From Aequorivita aurantiaca (GTDB lineage Bacteria > Bacteroidota > Bacteroidia > Flavobacteriales > Flavobacteriaceae): a DNA stretch of 64,000 nucleotides. Of the stretch, positions 26,284 to 34,105 are shown one piece after another. Made by a program: the position numbers and the translations under genes. The number at the start of each line of letters is the position of its first letter. Within the stretch, counting starts at the first letter, position 1. Location of the stretch: contig NZ_JAUGQQ010000002.1 of NCBI RefSeq assembly GCF_030410135.1, positions 62,001 to 126,000 on the forward strand, read 5' to 3'. A model generated the notes under the pieces. The model did no database searches, was not told where the DNA came from, and saw only the letters and a program-made list of their open reading frames with translations.

Positions 26284-26730
26284 TCACTCTAATATGCTCT
26301 CTCGTAGCATTCCATCAATGGTTCCCTTGGCTACAACAACATTTTCCGAATTCAACATTTGCACTTCACATTTCAGTTTATTGAAACGAAAATAGATTTT
26401 TTGTGATTGAACCGTAACTGTTTCGCCGGGGTACACTGGCGCATAAAAATTTATTTTGGTGCCGCTCATTGCAAAGGTTGGGTTTGTTGAACCTTTTTCG
26501 ACATGTAAAATAAATATACCTAAGCAAACCAAGCCAATTTGGCCCATACATTCGGTTAGGATTACGCCAGGCGTAATTGGATTATTGCGGAAATGACCCC
26601 GATAAAAAAAAGAATCGACCTTGAAAGTGAAAGTGCCCGAAACAGCATCATCTGAAATAGAAATCAATTGATCCACAAACAGAAATGGGTCGGAATATGG
26701 CAGCAGGGCTATAATTTCTTCTTTCTTCAA
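26284..26730 (-). CDS. 3-hydroxyacyl-ACP dehydratase (FabZ-like, hot-dog fold)
   Basis: The 148-residue protein matches FabZ/FabA-like dehydratases: LLPYSDPFLFVDQLISI, then RGHFRNNPITPGVILTE with catalytic H46 and E60, and a hot-dog sheet (TKINFYAPVYPGETVTVQSQ). Both active residues are present. It would remove water from 3-hydroxyacyl intermediates bound to the cluster's carrier protein. It lies 12 bases after the reductase and 55 bases before the ketosynthase. Confidence 0.87.
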   Translation of the reverse strand: MKKEEIIALLPYSDPFLFVDQLISISDDAVSGTFTFKVDSFFYRGHFRNNPITPGVILTECMGQIGLVCLGIFILHVEKGSTNPTFAMSGTKINFYAPVYPGETVTVQSQKIYFRFNKLKCEVQMLNSENVVVAKGTIDGMLRESILE

Positions 26731-26742
26731 ACTTGCTTTATT

Positions 26743-27516
26743 TTATTGAAGGCTTTCACCTCCATCTACTTTTATTATAGAACCGTTTATCCATGCTGCC
26801 TCTTTTTTGCATAACAAATAAACAACATTGGCAATATCATTGGGGGTCGTAAGTCTATTGAAAGGATTTCTATTTTTTGCAATTTCCGATAGTTCTCTGC
26901 TACCCGGAATGGCAATAAACGAAGGTGTTTCTGTAGTTCCGGCTTGAATACAATTGGTTGTTATTCCAAGGGGCGCCCACTCAATTGCCATGCTACGCAT
27001 TAAAGCTTCCAATGCGGACTTGGCGGCAGAAACAGCAGCATAACCAAGCCAAACCTTTGCGTTGCCTTCACTTGTAAAGGCTAAATTTTGAGCATTTAAA
27101 ACAAAAATTTCCTTTTCAATCAAAGCTTGTGCCCACTCATACCAACTCAAGGCCATTGCATGGAGCGTGATGTCAAAATCTTCTTTGGAAAGAATTTCAT
27201 CTTTAGCGCCATTAATTTTTTTCAAACTCCCTTTTGCAATACTGTGCAATAATAATTTTACACTATGTTTTGGAAAATGAGTGAGAATGTCATCTATAAT
27301 ATCTTTTTGAAGCGCATTTTTGTTAAAGGTTTTTACGGCCACCCCTAATGCCTGCATTCCTTCAATTTCCTTTTCCAATGATGGCAAATTTTCCTTTCTG
27401 TCCCGGTGAACAATGCAAATGTTCATTCCCTCAGAAGCGAGTTTTTTAGCGCTGGCTAGGCCTAACCCACTACTTCCACCCAATATTAGCGCCCATTGAT
27501 TTTTAAATTCGCTCAT
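26743..27516 (-). CDS. Short-chain dehydrogenase, enoyl-ACP reductase (FabI)-like
   Basis: The 257-residue SDR has the nucleotide motif LILGGSSGLGLASAKKLA (13-19) and the HSIA segment (91-94) typical of enoyl reductases. The active site reads Y159-x6-K166 (YAAVSAAKSALEALMRSMA): six residues between Tyr and Lys is the FabI/FabL spacing, whereas ketoreductases have three. It ends with the SDR motif IIKVDGGESL. It is therefore better read as an enoyl reductase than as a FabG. It follows the polyketide synthase by two bases. Confidence 0.82.
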   Translation of the reverse strand: MSEFKNQWALILGGSSGLGLASAKKLASEGMNICIVHRDRKENLPSLEKEIEGMQALGVAVKTFNKNALQKDIIDDILTHFPKHSVKLLLHSIAKGSLKKINGAKDEILSKEDFDITLHAMALSWYEWAQALIEKEIFVLNAQNLAFTSEGNAKVWLGYAAVSAAKSALEALMRSMAIEWAPLGITTNCIQAGTTETPSFIAIPGSRELSEIAKNRNPFNRLTTPNDIANVVYLLCKKEAAWINGSIIKVDGGESLQ

Positions 27517-27518
27517 AA

Positions 27519-28571
27519 TTAAAACCTTAATAAAACACGCTGCGCCGAAAAGCCGGGACCAAAACTTAACATTAAACCTAAGTTTCCTTTTTCGGGATAT
27601 TGTTCCAGAAACCGTTCCAGCACATATAATACTGTAGCGCTGCTCATATTCCCGTACAATTTAAGTACTTCTTTGGTATCCTCAATGTTTTTGTCAAGAT
27701 CTCCGAACAGATCATCAACGGTTTCCAATATTTTTCTTCCTCCGGGATGAAAAATAAGATGTTCAATATTTTGAATTTTCAAATTATTTTTTTTCAAAAA
27801 TGGATGAATAATATTGGGGAAATGCTCCGCGATTTTTTCTGGGACATTTTTATCGAGAATCATTTGCAGTCCTGTATTTACAAGTTTAAAGCCCATCATT
27901 TCGGTGGAATCGTAAAAATGATACATTTCCTCATCAATAATTTCAGGGCCCTCGTCCTCCTCATTCGATGACAAAAGGACACACGCCGCACCATCACCAA
28001 AAATTGCCGCACTCACAATATTGACCATAGAAAAATCCTCTAGTTGAAAAGTGGCGGTTGGCGCTTCCAAAGCTAATACTGCTGCACGTTTGCCGGGATT
28101 TGCCTTTAAAAAATTATTTGCATAAATGATACCCGAGATTCCAGCAGCACAGCCCATTTCAGTAACGGGAAGTCGCAAAATGTTCTGCCTCATTTTCATT
28201 TCATTTATTAAATAGGCATCAACGGAAGGAATCATTATACCCGTACAGCTAACGGTTATTATAAAATCTATATCGGTAGCTTTCCATGACGCTTTCTGAA
28301 GCGCATTCTCTAAACATTGTTTGCCTAATTTGGTAATTTCGCGGGCGTAAATTGCATTTCGCTCTTCAAAACTGGTATTTGTAAAAACTTCAACCGGATC
28401 CATAATGGAATAGCGCTTATCCACGCCGGCACCTTCAAAAATTTTAATTACTTTCCGCTGAAATCTCTCGTCCTGTGCGTGCATCCATTGCTTCACAAAA
28501 GGAATAACCTCAGCGGTTTCCCGACTATATTTAGGTAATTGCTTGGCTACTTTAATTATTTTTACGGTCAT
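27519..28571 (-). CDS. Type III polyketide synthase
   Basis: This is a 350-residue chalcone/stilbene-synthase-type enzyme that condenses an acyl starter with malonyl-CoA. The catalytic triad is complete: C141 in VTEMGCAAGISG, H275 in IFHPGGRKIL and N308 in YGNMSSATVLYVLE. The closing GLMLSFGPGFSAQRVLLRF carries the family GFGPG-like loop. Length is within the usual 340-400. A neighbouring methyltransferase, flavoprotein and private fatty-acid genes suggest a long-chain starter and an alkylresorcinol or alkylpyrone product. The start overlaps the methyltransferase stop by four bases. Confidence 0.93.
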   Translation of the reverse strand: MTVKIIKVAKQLPKYSRETAEVIPFVKQWMHAQDERFQRKVIKIFEGAGVDKRYSIMDPVEVFTNTSFEERNAIYAREITKLGKQCLENALQKASWKATDIDFIITVSCTGIMIPSVDAYLINEMKMRQNILRLPVTEMGCAAGISGIIYANNFLKANPGKRAAVLALEAPTATFQLEDFSMVNIVSAAIFGDGAACVLLSSNEEDEGPEIIDEEMYHFYDSTEMMGFKLVNTGLQMILDKNVPEKIAEHFPNIIHPFLKKNNLKIQNIEHLIFHPGGRKILETVDDLFGDLDKNIEDTKEVLKLYGNMSSATVLYVLERFLEQYPEKGNLGLMLSFGPGFSAQRVLLRF

Positions 28572-29287
28572 ATATTTTTTTTAAGAATCCATTGGTAACG
28601 GAATGCCCAGCGCCAATTAATTTCACTTTTTTGATTTGGAATTTTATAGGACAATTGCATCAATTCACTTTTTTTGAAGCCTCTTGCAATGGAAACCAAA
28701 CCGTCGTGCCTAGCCGTTTTTGTTTTCAAAAATAGTTGGCCGAAAATTTTAAAGAGTTCAAATGCATATCTGCTGCGATGTAAGTCATTTATTATTAAAC
28801 CCATATCCGATTTCCGAATTAAAACCTTCAATAAATCTTCAATTTTATTGTTCTCTAAATGATGTAGAAACAACGAACAGATTGCAATATCGCAATTTGG
28901 AATTAATTCTTTATTTAAAAAAACATCAACTTTCTCAAAACGGATATTGGGATATTTCTCACTTTGGTTTTTTGCAATATTTATAATATTTTGATTAAAA
29001 TCCAAACCGATACATTCAAATGTCAAATTATGCCTTCGCCCGAATTCAGTGCATCGTCTTAGTAAAGCACCATCGCCACAGCCAATATCGAGTAGTATAA
29101 TTGGTCCCTTATTGGAATGGTCTTTTATGATTTTGATTAACCCATCAATGGTTATAGTATTGCCGCCCAGCCATTTGTTTACCGTGAACAAGTCTGCCAA
29201 AAGATTTTTCATTTCTTCGCCATGAAAATCCATATCGTCCATTATCTCTATTTGGTCGGAGCGGTATTTATTGCTGAATTTTATCAT
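28568..29287 (-). CDS. SAM-dependent methyltransferase of the polyketide cluster
   Basis: The 239-residue class I methyltransferase has motif I at about 65-73 (ILLDIGCGDGALLRRC), an acidic end of strand 2 (CIGLDFNQNII), and a post-motif CDIAICSLFLHHLE. The substrate is presumably the phenolic or pyrone product of the adjacent synthase. It overlaps both neighbours by four bases (ATGA), which implies coupled translation. Confidence 0.87.
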   Translation of the reverse strand: MIKFSNKYRSDQIEIMDDMDFHGEEMKNLLADLFTVNKWLGGNTITIDGLIKIIKDHSNKGPIILLDIGCGDGALLRRCTEFGRRHNLTFECIGLDFNQNIINIAKNQSEKYPNIRFEKVDVFLNKELIPNCDIAICSLFLHHLENNKIEDLLKVLIRKSDMGLIINDLHRSRYAFELFKIFGQLFLKTKTARHDGLVSIARGFKKSELMQLSYKIPNQKSEINWRWAFRYQWILKKNI

Positions 29288-30408
29288 GTTTGAACTGTTC
29301 CATGAGTTCTTTCAATTAATTTCGGCAATAGCATTGGAACCATCTTGGCGACCCCAAAGCCTATTTTCGATGCAAAGGGATTCATCAAAATTTGCTGGAT
29401 TACCCGGCCGGTTTGTAACCTTTTCCCGAATTCTTGTTGCCACAGCGCTGCGTATTCATGTTCCAATTTCAATCTGGCAAAATTTTCATTTTCGAAATTT
29501 TTTAAAAATGACTCCGCAAAAATTTGTGCACTTTTAATTGCCATTGCCATTCCATTTCCGCATAAGGGGTGAATGAGTCCAGCGCTGTCGCCCAACATGA
29601 AAATATGGTTGATTATGGGTTCCTTTTTCTGAAAAGAAATTTGGCTGATGGTTTTGGGTTTTTTGAAAAGGGGTTTGGCCTTGCTGTAAAATTCTCGAAG
29701 ATGGGGATTCTTTGAGAGTTGATTTTTTTGGAAAGCTGGGATAGCGCCGTATTTCTTAAATGATTGGATCGTTGCCAAATAGCACGCATTCACGGCATCG
29801 TTTTCAATTTTGCTTAATCCACAGTATCCATCATTAAAATTGTGAAGTGCTACGGTATCGGAGGGAAATTCGTAATCGTAGTGCGCCTTGACTGCCAGCC
29901 ATGGCGAATTTTTTCGCATAAATTTTCGATTTAAAAAAGTATCCAGGTTGGACCTTTTTCCAAAGGAACCAAGGACGAATGCTGCTTGCAGAACATTTTT
30001 TCCTTGGGTGCTGACAAAAAATTGGTTTTTTTCAAATATGACCTTTTCCACCGTATCGAAAATAATTTCTGCCTTTTTATTTAAATTTTCGTACAACAAA
30101 TTGTCTAAAGCATAACGGCTAATTCCGAAGCCCCCAAGAGGAAGATGGGCATTCAAGGCCGATCCATTATTGGTCGTAAATAAAAATTTGGAAATTTTTT
30201 TTGCCCCTTCTTTAAAAGGATCTATTCCGAGGGAATTGAAATATGGTAAAATTTCGTTGCTCACATATTCTCCACAAACTTTGTGATGTGGATATTCGTT
30301 TTTTTCGATCAAACAAACCTTTACATTATTTTGGGCAAGATGAAGCCCTGCGGTAAGCCCTGCCAATCCTCCACCTATTATAATTATGTCCCATTTATTG
30401 TTTGCCAT
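29284..30408 (-). CDS. FAD-dependent oxidoreductase (geranylgeranyl-reductase / hydroxylase-like)
   Basis: The 374-residue flavoprotein starts with a Rossmann motif (DIIIIGGGLAGLTAGLHLAQ, glycines 12-17), an acidic strand end (CLIEKNEYPHHKVCGEYVS), and a second FAD motif FMLGDSAGLIHPLCGNGMAM. These fit the group of FAD hydroxylases and geranylgeranyl reductases. In phenolic-lipid operons a flavoprotein hydroxylates the ring on the way to a quinone; here the chemistry is inferred. It is the first gene of the cluster and starts only 15 bases past an intrinsic terminator. Confidence 0.85.
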   Translation of the reverse strand: MANNKWDIIIIGGGLAGLTAGLHLAQNNVKVCLIEKNEYPHHKVCGEYVSNEILPYFNSLGIDPFKEGAKKISKFLFTTNNGSALNAHLPLGGFGISRYALDNLLYENLNKKAEIIFDTVEKVIFEKNQFFVSTQGKNVLQAAFVLGSFGKRSNLDTFLNRKFMRKNSPWLAVKAHYDYEFPSDTVALHNFNDGYCGLSKIENDAVNACYLATIQSFKKYGAIPAFQKNQLSKNPHLREFYSKAKPLFKKPKTISQISFQKKEPIINHIFMLGDSAGLIHPLCGNGMAMAIKSAQIFAESFLKNFENENFARLKLEHEYAALWQQEFGKRLQTGRVIQQILMNPFASKIGFGVAKMVPMLLPKLIERTHGTVQT

Positions 30409-30423
30409 GGTTGAAGCTAAAAA

Positions 30424-30454
30424 AAATCCCGATCCATCAATCGGTTCGGGATTT
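30424..30454 (-). terminator. Intrinsic terminator of the OmpA transcript
   Basis: A nine-base perfect stem (aaatcccga / tcgggattt) with a 13-base loop is followed on the minus strand by a run of T. It lies 23 bases after the OmpA stop and 15 bases before the flavoprotein start of the polyketide cluster. Confidence 0.75.
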
Positions 30455-30476
30455 CCTTATATTATTAAGAATTTAA

Positions 30477-31184
30477 TTATTCACCGGCCTGTTTTTTAGC
30501 TTCCTGCTTCATTTTCTCATTTGGGAGAATCGCTAAATTTACGCGTCGGTTTTTTGCGCGACCCTCAGCTGTGGTATTATCTGCGACCGGTGCTGTTTCA
30601 CCATACCAATTTGTGGTAAATCTACCCGCACCCAAATTTTTGTTCTGAACAAAATAATTGGTCACGGCTTGAGCTCTATTTTTTGAGAGTGTCATGTTCA
30701 TCTCATCGGCACCAACGCTATCGGTGTGGCCTACTACAAGTACATCAGTATCTGGATATTCTTTCAACACATTGGCCAATTTATCCAAAGTTGCTTGCGA
30801 AGCGGCGTTAATGTTATATTTAGCGGTGTCAAAATATACACCACTGTTTTCGTCAAAAGTTACTACAATACCATCATCAACTCTTTCCACTTGTGCGCCG
30901 GGAATTTCTTCCTCAATTTTCTGGGCTTGTTTATCCATTTTGTCGCCAATGAGTACACCAGCTCCACCACCAACTACCCCGCCAATAACTGCACCAAGGG
31001 CTCCGTTGCCTCCTTTACCTACATTATTTCCGATTATGGCGCCTAAAATTGCACCACCCGTGGCACCGATTACGGCACCTTTTTGTTTATTATTGGCATT
31101 TCTCGTGGCTTCACAACTTCCCAAACTTATTATGAGAGTAAAAGCTAAAGCTAATAATGCGGTTTGTTTAAAGAATGTTTTCAT
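30477..31184 (-). CDS. OmpA family lipoprotein with glycine zipper
   Basis: The 235-residue protein has a lipoprotein signal (LIISLGSCEATRN, lipid cysteine near residue 24). A Gly-zipper segment follows (about 36-83, GAVIGATGGAILGAIIGNNV and a second set of Gly-x3-Gly repeats), then a C-terminal OmpA domain (about 105-222) with VLVVGHTDSVGADEMNMTLS and GRAKNRRVNLAI, the peptidoglycan-binding Asp and Arg motifs. It would anchor the outer membrane to the cell wall. It follows the lipocalin-like gene after one base. Confidence 0.92.
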   Translation of the reverse strand: MKTFFKQTALLALAFTLIISLGSCEATRNANNKQKGAVIGATGGAILGAIIGNNVGKGGNGALGAVIGGVVGGGAGVLIGDKMDKQAQKIEEEIPGAQVERVDDGIVVTFDENSGVYFDTAKYNINAASQATLDKLANVLKEYPDTDVLVVGHTDSVGADEMNMTLSKNRAQAVTNYFVQNKNLGAGRFTTNWYGETAPVADNTTAEGRAKNRRVNLAILPNEKMKQEAKKQAGE

Positions 31185-31185
31185 A

Positions 31186-31668
31186 TTATTGTTCGTTTAT
31201 TTTAGAGAAATTAATATTTATTTTAAAAGGTTTTCCATCCATCGTTACGGTCTGTTCCCATCGCATAGATGACTCGCTCAATTGTGCCAAATGCAATCTA
31301 AACCCAACATTATTGTCTGATTTTCCTTTTGCATTTGTTGGCTTAACCATAAAATCATAGAGGCCAGAAGCGGGATCAATTTCTATTATAGTAAAAATGA
31401 AATTGCGATCACCCGTCGGGCAATCTGGATTATCTATTGTATAAGATCCTGTATTGTTATTGGGTATAAAACGCCATGTACTTCCTTCAAAACATTCTAC
31501 TGAAGTGTCATTAAAAAGGGTAACATTAAAGGTTCCTGCAGTGTCATAGGAAATGTTGTCCAAGGTCCAATAGCCTTTTATAACTTTTTTTGATTCTTGA
31601 ACGGTTTTTGGCGTTCCGCAAGAAAATGCCGTGGCCGCGATTAGGGCCAAAATGAGGATTCTTTTCAT
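31186..31668 (-). CDS. Lipocalin-like lipoprotein
   Basis: The 160-residue protein starts with a lipoprotein signal (MKRILILALIAATAFSCGTP, cysteine 17). KVIKGYWTLDNISYDTAGTF, STWRFIPNNNTGSY and MRWEQTVTMDGKPFKININF match the lipocalin-like family of Bacteroidetes, a small beta-barrel that may bind lipids. It lies between a DUF1328-type gene and the OmpA gene with very short gaps, so the three likely form one envelope-maintenance operon. Confidence 0.8.
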   Translation of the reverse strand: MKRILILALIAATAFSCGTPKTVQESKKVIKGYWTLDNISYDTAGTFNVTLFNDTSVECFEGSTWRFIPNNNTGSYTIDNPDCPTGDRNFIFTIIEIDPASGLYDFMVKPTNAKGKSDNNVGFRLHLAQLSESSMRWEQTVTMDGKPFKININFSKINEQ

Positions 31669-31713
31669 AAATGAATTTTTAGGGTGTTTAATAATTTGGG
31701 TTAGTAAAGTGTC

Positions 31714-31875
31714 CTATCTTCTAAATAGGCTTGAAAGCAATGATAGCACTAACAGAACAATAAAGATGTAAAAGATAATTTTTGCTATATCGGCCGCACC
31801 TTCAGCGATGCCACCAAATCCAAAAATTGCTGCAATTATTGCAATAACGAGAAAAATAACGATCCAACGTAACAT
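31714..31875 (-). CDS. DUF1328 / YtjA-like small membrane protein (53 aa)
   Basis: A 53-codon frame starts at ATG 31873-31875 and encodes [20 protein letters not shown], a [18 protein letters not shown] segment and a Leu-rich C terminus ending LFRR. Two membrane helices around a GF-GG-IA-GAA turn are the signature of the DUF1328 family, common in stress-induced loci. The lipocalin-like and OmpA genes follow 45 bases later on the same strand. Confidence 0.85.
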   Translation of the reverse strand: MLRWIVIFLVIAIIAAIFGFGGIAEGAADIAKIIFYIFIVLLVLSLLSSLFRR

Positions 31876-31973
31876 AATTATTTAGTTTTAATGATTAGTA
31901 TGGCACTAAATTAAATAACAATTTTAACGTTTGGTTTGTCTTTATCTAAAGTTTAACAACGAATGTTAAATTA

Positions 31974-33983
31974 TTAGTAAGATAGTAAATTCTTCAAATT
32001 ATCTATAAATTTTTCTTTGGGAAGGTACGCAGATTCTAAGTTTGCCGCAAAAGGAATGGGGGTTTCTAAACTGGCCACACGCCTGACCGGAGCATCCAAA
32101 TGTTCGAAACAGTTTTCTATTATTAGAGCTGAAATATCCGATGCAATACCACCAAATAAAGAATCTTCCTGTAAAATAATCGCCTTTCCTGTTTTCTTTA
32201 CAGAGTTGTAAATTGTTTCGCTATCCAATGGAATTAAAGTTCTTAAATCAATCAGGTCCGCGCTGATTTCGGAATTTTGGTCTAAGGTTTCCAAAGCCCA
32301 ATGTACACCGGCACCATAGGTTATAATTGTAACATCATTTCCCTCTTTAAGCATTGACGCTTTGCCTAGTGGAAGTGTGTAATAATCAGTTGGAACGTCT
32401 TGCCTAATGCTTCTGTACAATGCCTTGTGCTCAAAAAACATTACCGGATTCGGATCCTCTATGCTTGTTGCCAAAAGTCCTTTAGCGTCATAGGGAAAAG
32501 CAGGATAAACAACTTTCAGTCCCGGGGTGTGTGTAAACCAGGCTTCATTGGTTTGGCTATGAAATGGCCCTGCCCCTACACCCGCACCGCAGGGCATTCG
32601 GACTACAACATCTGCTTTTTCATTCCATCTATAATGGTTTTTTGCGAGATAATTTATTATGGGATTGAAGCCGGAGGTAACAAAATCTGCAAACTGCATT
32701 TCCACCACCGCTTTAAAACCATTAATGGAAAGCCCCATTGCCGCAGATACAATTGCTGATTCACATATTGGAGTATTGCGTACACGCTCCTTGCCAAATT
32801 GTTCCACAAACCCTTCCGTAATTTTAAATACACCTCCATACTCGGCAATATCCTGACCCATTAACACGAGGTTATTATGGCGCTCCATCGATTGTTTCAA
32901 CCCTTGTGAAATGGCATCAATAAAACGAATATTTTCTGTCTTTGGATTGGCTTTAATTGCCTGATAGTCAAATTTTTTGAAAACATCATTTAACTCGGTC
33001 GTTTCAAAGGGCTCAATTTTGGGTTCTGCAAACGCAATGTCAAGATTATAATCAATTTCTTGTTTAAATTCATTTCGGAATTCTCGCATTTTTTCTTCTG
33101 TAAGAACACCCTCGGCGAGCAAAAAGTTTTCATAATTGATTAGCGGGTCCCGAAGTCCCCAATCGTCTATCAACTCTGAAGGTACATATTTTGTACCGCT
33201 TGCCTCCTCGTGACCGCGCATCCTAAAAGTTTTGAATTCCAAAAGAATGGGGCGCGGATTGCTACGCATGCTTTCAACCAAAGTTTTTAATTTAACGTAA
33301 ACTTCCAAGATATCATTACCTTCAATAATGTGTGATTCCATTCCGTAACCTTTTCCGCGATCGGCTATGTTTTCACAATTATATTGCTCATTTGTTGGGG
33401 TTGAAAGTCCGTAACCATTGTTTTCAACACAAAATAAAACCGGAAGTTGCCATACGGAGGCCACGTTCAATGCCTCATGGATGTCGCCTTCACTTGTGCC
33501 GCCCTCGCCAGTAAAAACGGCACATACTTTATTGTTCCCTTTCAATTTATTGGCCAGGGCGATTCCGTCAGCTACTCCAAATTGTGGGCCCAGGTGTGAA
33601 ATCATACCCACAATGTGGAACTCTTGCGTTCCAAAGTGAAAACTTCTATCTCGACCTTTTGTGAAACCATTTGCCTTTCCCTGCCACTGCGAAAACAATC
33701 GGTACAGCGGAATGTCGCGCATTGTAAAAACCCCAAGATTCCGGTGCATCGGCAAAATATATTCGTCCCTGTCCAAAACTGACGCGATTCCCACTGAAAT
33801 GGCCTCTTGCCCAATCCCACTAAACCATTTGGAAACCTTCCCCTGGCGAAGTAGAATCAGCATTTTTTCTTCTATCATTCTTGGTTTCAACATACCTCGG
33901 TATAAGCTCAACAAAGTAGTGTCATCAATATCATTTCTTTTATAATCAAAGAAAATTTGCGGGGTGGCTTCAGGTTTCATCAT
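31974..33983 (-). CDS. 2-oxoacid dehydrogenase E1, fused alpha and beta subunits
   Basis: The 669-residue protein joins both E1 subunits of a branched-chain or pyruvate-type dehydrogenase. The alpha part (1-310) holds the ThDP motif TGEGGTSEGDIHEALN ... CVENNGYG and the MRGHEEASGTKYVP loop. The beta part (about 340-669) holds MGQDIAEYGGVFKITEGFVE, RVRNTPICESAIVSAAMGLS and ADLIDLRTLIPLD. It decarboxylates 2-oxoacids and passes the acyl group to lipoyl E2, which is not in this window. The fused form is common in Bacteroidetes; 2-oxoisovalerate is the likeliest substrate. Confidence 0.9.
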   Translation of the reverse strand: MMKPEATPQIFFDYKRNDIDDTTLLSLYRGMLKPRMIEEKMLILLRQGKVSKWFSGIGQEAISVGIASVLDRDEYILPMHRNLGVFTMRDIPLYRLFSQWQGKANGFTKGRDRSFHFGTQEFHIVGMISHLGPQFGVADGIALANKLKGNNKVCAVFTGEGGTSEGDIHEALNVASVWQLPVLFCVENNGYGLSTPTNEQYNCENIADRGKGYGMESHIIEGNDILEVYVKLKTLVESMRSNPRPILLEFKTFRMRGHEEASGTKYVPSELIDDWGLRDPLINYENFLLAEGVLTEEKMREFRNEFKQEIDYNLDIAFAEPKIEPFETTELNDVFKKFDYQAIKANPKTENIRFIDAISQGLKQSMERHNNLVLMGQDIAEYGGVFKITEGFVEQFGKERVRNTPICESAIVSAAMGLSINGFKAVVEMQFADFVTSGFNPIINYLAKNHYRWNEKADVVVRMPCGAGVGAGPFHSQTNEAWFTHTPGLKVVYPAFPYDAKGLLATSIEDPNPVMFFEHKALYRSIRQDVPTDYYTLPLGKASMLKEGNDVTIITYGAGVHWALETLDQNSEISADLIDLRTLIPLDSETIYNSVKKTGKAIILQEDSLFGGIASDISALIIENCFEHLDAPVRRVASLETPIPFAANLESAYLPKEKFIDNLKNLLSY

Positions 33984-33999
33984 AATAATTTTGCAGCCT

Positions 34000-34007
34000 C
34001 AAAAGTA
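34000..34007 (-). promoter_or_regulatory. -7 element of the E1 dehydrogenase promoter
   Basis: Read on the minus strand this is TActTTTG, a perfect Bacteroidetes -7 box, 17 bases before the E1 start codon, with a TTG about 15 bases upstream. The leader would be about ten bases long. Confidence 0.6.
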
Positions 34008-34076
34008 GAAAAAATCAGATTGCAAGCATGAATAATAAAGCAATATTTAGTCGCGGGATAACTTTTACAATTTTGG

Positions 34077-34084
34077 TATCTTTG
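34077..34084 (+). promoter_or_regulatory. -7 element of the 2OG oxygenase promoter
   Basis: TAtcTTTG lies 22 bases before the ATG at 34106. It shows that the in-frame ATG at 34028 is upstream of the transcription start and is not used. The -33 element is not clear. Confidence 0.6.
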
Positions 34085-34105
34085 TGCTTCAAAAAATTAA
34101 AAAAT

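Larger units (their letters stand above)
24700..30408 (-). other. Type III polyketide synthase biosynthetic gene cluster
   Basis: Seven minus-strand genes form one unit: FAD-dependent oxidoreductase, methyltransferase, type III polyketide synthase, FabI-like reductase, dehydratase, ketosynthase and acyl carrier protein. The first three junctions overlap by four bases or leave two bases, and the rest leave 5-55 bases. The content parallels phenolic-lipid operons (type III synthase, methyltransferase, flavoprotein, as in Streptomyces srsABC), with added fatty-acid genes that would supply a dedicated acyl starter. No ketoreductase is present, so a housekeeping FabG would be borrowed. The product is not known. 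Confidence 0.8.

Noticed and set aside
30694-31272. Long plus-strand open frame of 192 codons across the OmpA and lipocalin genes
   Set aside because: It is antisense to two clear genes, and its Pro/Ala/Thr-rich composition follows from the Gly-zipper codons read backwards.
34028-34105. Upstream ATG extending the 2OG oxygenase by 26 residues
   Set aside because: A perfect -7 box lies inside the extension and the family N terminus begins at the later ATG.
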